Source: Chaetorhynchus papuensis (Eukaryota; Chordata; Aves; Passeriformes; Rhipiduridae). Taken from it: 64,000 bases of DNA. Position numbers and translations under genes: made by a program. The notes under the pieces were generated by a model. It saw only the letters and a program-made list of their open reading frames with translations, was not told where the DNA came from and searched no databases. The stretch spans positions 1-64,000 of the forward strand of contig VWYX01000271.1 in the NCBI GenBank assembly GCA_013396525.1. The letters run 5' to 3'. Positions within the stretch are counted from its first letter, which is position 1. Each line of letters begins with the position of its first letter. Below, piece after piece: positions 60,546-64,000 of this stretch.

Positions 60546-61098
60546 TATCATGGTTTAACTCCAGCCAGCAGCCAAGCCCCACACCACCGCTCGCTCACTC
60601 CCTCACCAGTGAGATTAGGGGGAAAATCAAAAGGGTAAAAGATAAAGAACTTGTGGGTTGAGATAAAGACAGTTTAATAGGGAAAGCAAAAGCCACACAC
60701 ACACAAGCAAAACAAAACAAAGAATTAATTCACTGCTTCCCATGGGCTCCATCACAGGTAATGGTGACTTGGGAAGACAAAGAACATATGTCCCCCCCTT
60801 ACTCCTTCTTTCCCAACTTTACACACTGAGCATGATGTCACACAGTCTGAAATATCCCTTTGGTCAGTTTAGGTCACCTGTTCTGGCTGTGTCTCCTCCC
60901 AGCCTTCCAGGCACCCCCAACTTCCTTGCCAGCAGGGCACTACAAAGAGCAGAAAAGGCCTTGGCTCTGTGTATAACAATACAGCAATAACAAAAACATC
61001 TCTATATTATCAAACCTGTGTTCAGCTCAAATCCAAAACACAGCCATATCCCAGCCACTGTGAAGAAAATTAACTCTACCCCAGCTGAAACCAGCACA
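60546..61098 (-). mobile_element. ERVL-type LTR, antisense
   Basis: The high-coordinate end, read on the minus strand, is TGTGCTGGTTTCAGCTGGGG, then 'tagagttaattttctt', the standard start of avian ERVL-type LTRs. The low-coordinate end carries TGGTTTAACTCCAGCC, the complement of the usual 'ggctggagttaaacca' finish, so the element spans both termini. An ATTAAA polyadenylation-signal variant (seen as TTTAAT at 60673-60678) lies just upstream, in the LTR's own direction, of the shared TTATCTCAACCCA block (seen as TGGGTTGAGATAA at 60654-60666). The expected 5-bp duplication is weak (CTATA before, CCGTA after). No internal viral genes are adjacent, so it is probably a solo LTR. The 82-codon frame at 60742-60990 is a shadow. 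Confidence 0.9.
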
Positions 61099-64000
61099 CC
61101 GTATCTTTTAAAATATTTTTTCTGTAACATCCATCAACTGTCACTTCCTATTGTCTTCTGTTGTCTCTTATACTCCGACCAATAATTGAGTTAGATGCTT
61201 AAATCAATGTACTAACCAGTGCTTTTATTTAATTTGGGTTCAGCATGAAAGATATGATATTTTATGTCTAAGTTGGGTTTTTTTTGAGCAACTGCTAATA
61301 GTAACTAAAATTTTCTCCCAAGAGAGGCTTTAAAATTACCTCTTAAGTCCATATTTGAATTATTAGAAATTTAAATTTCATGGTTTTAAGATTAGCTATT
61401 TTGTACTCACAAACACTAAGATCAAAGAAAATATAGGGAGAAGAATAGCAAGCTGTTGGAAACATAGGAAAAATATATCTTAATAAATCATAAGTATAAT
61501 TTTTCCATTCTGCATCCTTATCAAATATTTGTCAGTTCAGTTCTGTACTTCTTACTGGTCATATGTGTCAATGAAGGACTGCTTTGTACAAAAGACTTCC
61601 AATAAAGTTCGGAATGAGAGGATAGTACAATCAAAATATCTGAAGACACTAGTCATCTTCCTATTGCCTGACAGAAAATTTATAATTTTAGCTTTATTTA
61701 TTTGCAGGGTAAATAGTTTTACTTATTGCCATTAAATCTAAAAATGTGCTGACAGATCAAGAAAACACTCTTACATGTCCCTGTACAAATTCATTGTAGT
61801 GGCAAAAATCTCTAATAAACAGAACATTCTACATCCCTTCTTCCTAACAGTACTTCAATAAGACAGGTATTTATATTCTTTTCAGTTCTCTCTCTTTGAT
61901 TGTGATACCATACAATGAATTGTTGTATGCTAATGGTGGTGCCAGTATCATCATATAAATTTTGGATAGAAAGCATATGTACACCAGGGCATCCATCAGG
62001 TAACTGCTGCACCATCTGCTTTAAAAATGGACTTTTTGCTTGGTACATTATTACATTACATTGTTACAAAACCATTTGTGCCAGCTATCTACTACAGAAT
62101 GAAGATCAAATAATTGGTTTTGACATAGACAGCACTAAGTGTTCTGAATTTCAACTGAAACATTTTCCTTTCTACTACTATTTGCTGACAGTGGATATCA
62201 GTCATGGACTTCTTTCTATTTTGCTTGAAGATTTCTTTTCTGGGTTATTCTATGTACTCAGTCTGGGAGTTCTTTCAAGCAAACTGCCAATCTATGCAGT
62301 TTTAGTTGTTTAAAAGGGAAAAATGTTAAGATTAAAACATTTCTGGAAACACCTGCGCTAAGAAAAATGTCTTCAAGACCGAACACAGCCCAAATGTGAT
62401 TCAGAAGAGGGCAGCTTCCTCTCTGTACTGCATGGCAAAACCAGAACTGGGTGGACTGAAGGATTGCTGAGAGGAGGCATGGCTGTTGAGCGGCAACAGA
62501 CACACTCACTTCCATTCCTCAAAAAAGTACAAGTACAATAGTAAGGAAATAGGAGAGAGACTAAAGGTGAACCTAAAGACTTCTTAATTCTCTTCTCCCA
62601 TGAGTGTATCCAGGTTACAATAATTTAATCTGTTAAATCTCCATATACAATATGAAACCTCTGAATTATCAGTCTTCATAAATGAATATTTATTCACAGA
62701 GGCTATGCATAAAAGGGAAATATACAATCACATATGCGATGTGGTGAACAGACAGATGAATAGGAGAAAAATACCTCATTGAGTACCTATGAACAGACGT
62801 GTAAATTTTGGAATTTAGCATAAATTGTAATGAGGGCACTGCAAGCCACGTCATAGATTTCAGAGCAGTTGGAAAGGAATGAATGAAGAGATGCGAAGAA
62901 CAAAAAAATATTAAACAGAACTTCAAGCTTTTCAAGATGCCAAGGAACCGAATTTTCAGGTGTATGAGTGGAAGCAGGAAAGTAAGTACCTTGACAAGAG
63001 AATTTTTCTCAGGGTGCTCTTTCTGGGAAATTATACTGCAGTGGTATGCTGAATTTACCCAATTATTTCTGGTCATCCCTGCGCTAATTTTTTTCTACTT
63101 CCTCTCCAGATGCCTAACATTTACTAAGTGTTGCCAAGGTTTTAGACAAAAAAAAAAGTATAATCACCTGACAGAACAGTGCCCATAGCACAAGGAACAA
63201 TTTATAATCAACCATAGGTCGCTCAAGTCCTACCAAAGTACTATGGTGAGACATAAAATTAGTTAACATTCAAAATAGTACAAAATGTCTAATATGAAAC
63301 CTATTTGTGAAATCCCTTGTTGTTTTCATTATATTTATTCATATGAGGATTATCAGTGCAACATAGGTATTCTTAAAACTGTTCACAAAAAAATGGCTAA
63401 TATGTTCAGAGGCTGGTTACTCTGTTTCTACTGGACATCAAACAAAAAACCCCCAACCAAATCCCAGGTCACTGAAAAGGTTTGACTGGCAGTCAGTTGT
63501 TATAATTTGAAAGCTATTGCAGTGATACCCAACATGATTGGGAGGGTCTCTGAAAGGTTAAGCCAAAACCTGCTCAATACCAAACTTAGGGCTAATTTTC
63601 CAAATGCATAGTCAATAATTAATTTTATTTTTTCCCCACACCCTCTTTCTTACATGTTAGAAATTTTGTTTCAGATAAATATATTCAGCCAATTTTTAAA
63701 CATTATTTTATAGGGTAAATGGGAAATCAGAGGTTGAGTTCTCACAGTTTATCTCTTTGCAATGACCTACATCTCATTTTATTGTTCTCAATCTAATTCT
63801 CAGTTTAGTAACATTTGGTATGTGTTGCAAATACATAGTGCAATTTGCAGTCTATTACACCATTGGGTAATTTGCCATAAAGAAACAAGAATGTACAATT
63901 AATGATTTAGAATGTATTTCAACACGAAAAAAAATCCAGGAAATATTCTTGACATTTCTCATTGAAACAGAAAGAAAATTGCTGTTCCCTGATTTTTCTT
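61099..64000. other. Non-coding DNA, nothing recognised
   Basis: It contains the longest frame outside repeats (132 codons, 61915-62313, plus), overlapped by a 78-codon antisense frame (61812-62048). Neither resembles a protein I know. By my rough estimate about one frame this long is expected by chance in 64 kb of this base composition. A 128-codon minus-strand frame (62690-63076) and a 101-codon plus-strand frame (62883-63188) overlap each other and are likewise unrecognised. Confidence 0.6.

Noticed and set aside
1..64000. CRISPR arrays, bacterial operons, phage or plasmid modules, and rRNA genes
   Set aside because: None are present: no regularly spaced repeats, no dense coding, no ribosome-binding-site-led frames and no rRNA-like sequence. 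The repeats are those of a bird nuclear genome.

Overview
The window looks like AT-rich, non-coding DNA from a bird nuclear genome, most probably a songbird (passerine). The evidence is about ten CR1 LINE fragments of different ages, two ERVL-type long terminal repeats (one with a near-perfect 5-bp target-site duplication), and a SINE whose head is a tRNA-Ile with anticodon AAT and whose tail is the 3' end of a CR1. That SINE architecture is the one I recall for the zebra finch family TguSINE1. I recognised no exon, RNA gene, CpG island, prokaryotic gene, plasmid or CRISPR array. The longest open frames are explained by chance, by antisense reading of CR1, by an A/C-rich simple repeat, or by a run of N.

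Layout: 0-3 kb, unremarkable. 3.0-3.3 kb, a probable LTR remnant on the minus strand. 4.3 kb, a (GA)13 microsatellite. 4.9-6.5 kb, two old CR1 pieces (minus), followed by a short SINE/CR1-like tail at 6.9 kb. 7-17.7 kb, no transposon I can recognise, with a TA/TG microsatellite at 10.7 kb. 17.8-18.5 kb, a plus-strand CR1 with a decayed reverse-transcriptase region. 19.7 kb, a CR1 tail (minus). 25.4-29.8 kb, the densest repeat cluster: an ancient plus-strand CR1, two minus-strand CR1 copies, an unexplained GC-rich block at 28.2-28.7 kb, and a 465-base assembly gap inside the last CR1. 34.1 kb, the tRNA-Ile SINE. 35.05-35.68 kb, a solo LTR. 37.8-38.0 kb, a long A/C tract. 39.0-39.2 kb, a pyrimidine tract and (TTTA)n. 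40.3 kb, an AT-rich palindrome. 45.7-46.2 kb, a CR1 (minus). 46.2-57 kb, no recognised transposon, but a candidate RFX X-box and a possible conserved element. 57.0-57.7 kb, a CR1 lacking both ends. 58.9 kb, a CR1 tail (plus). 60.5-61.1 kb, an antisense ERVL-type LTR. 61.1-64 kb, unremarkable.

No genes work together here. The window could be intergenic or lie within a large intron; the sequence alone does not say which. All repeat assignments come from remembered consensus sequences, not from a search, so boundaries are good to roughly 10-40 bases unless stated otherwise. I found no convincing undescribed biological system. The item I explain least well is the GC-rich block at 28.2-28.7 kb.
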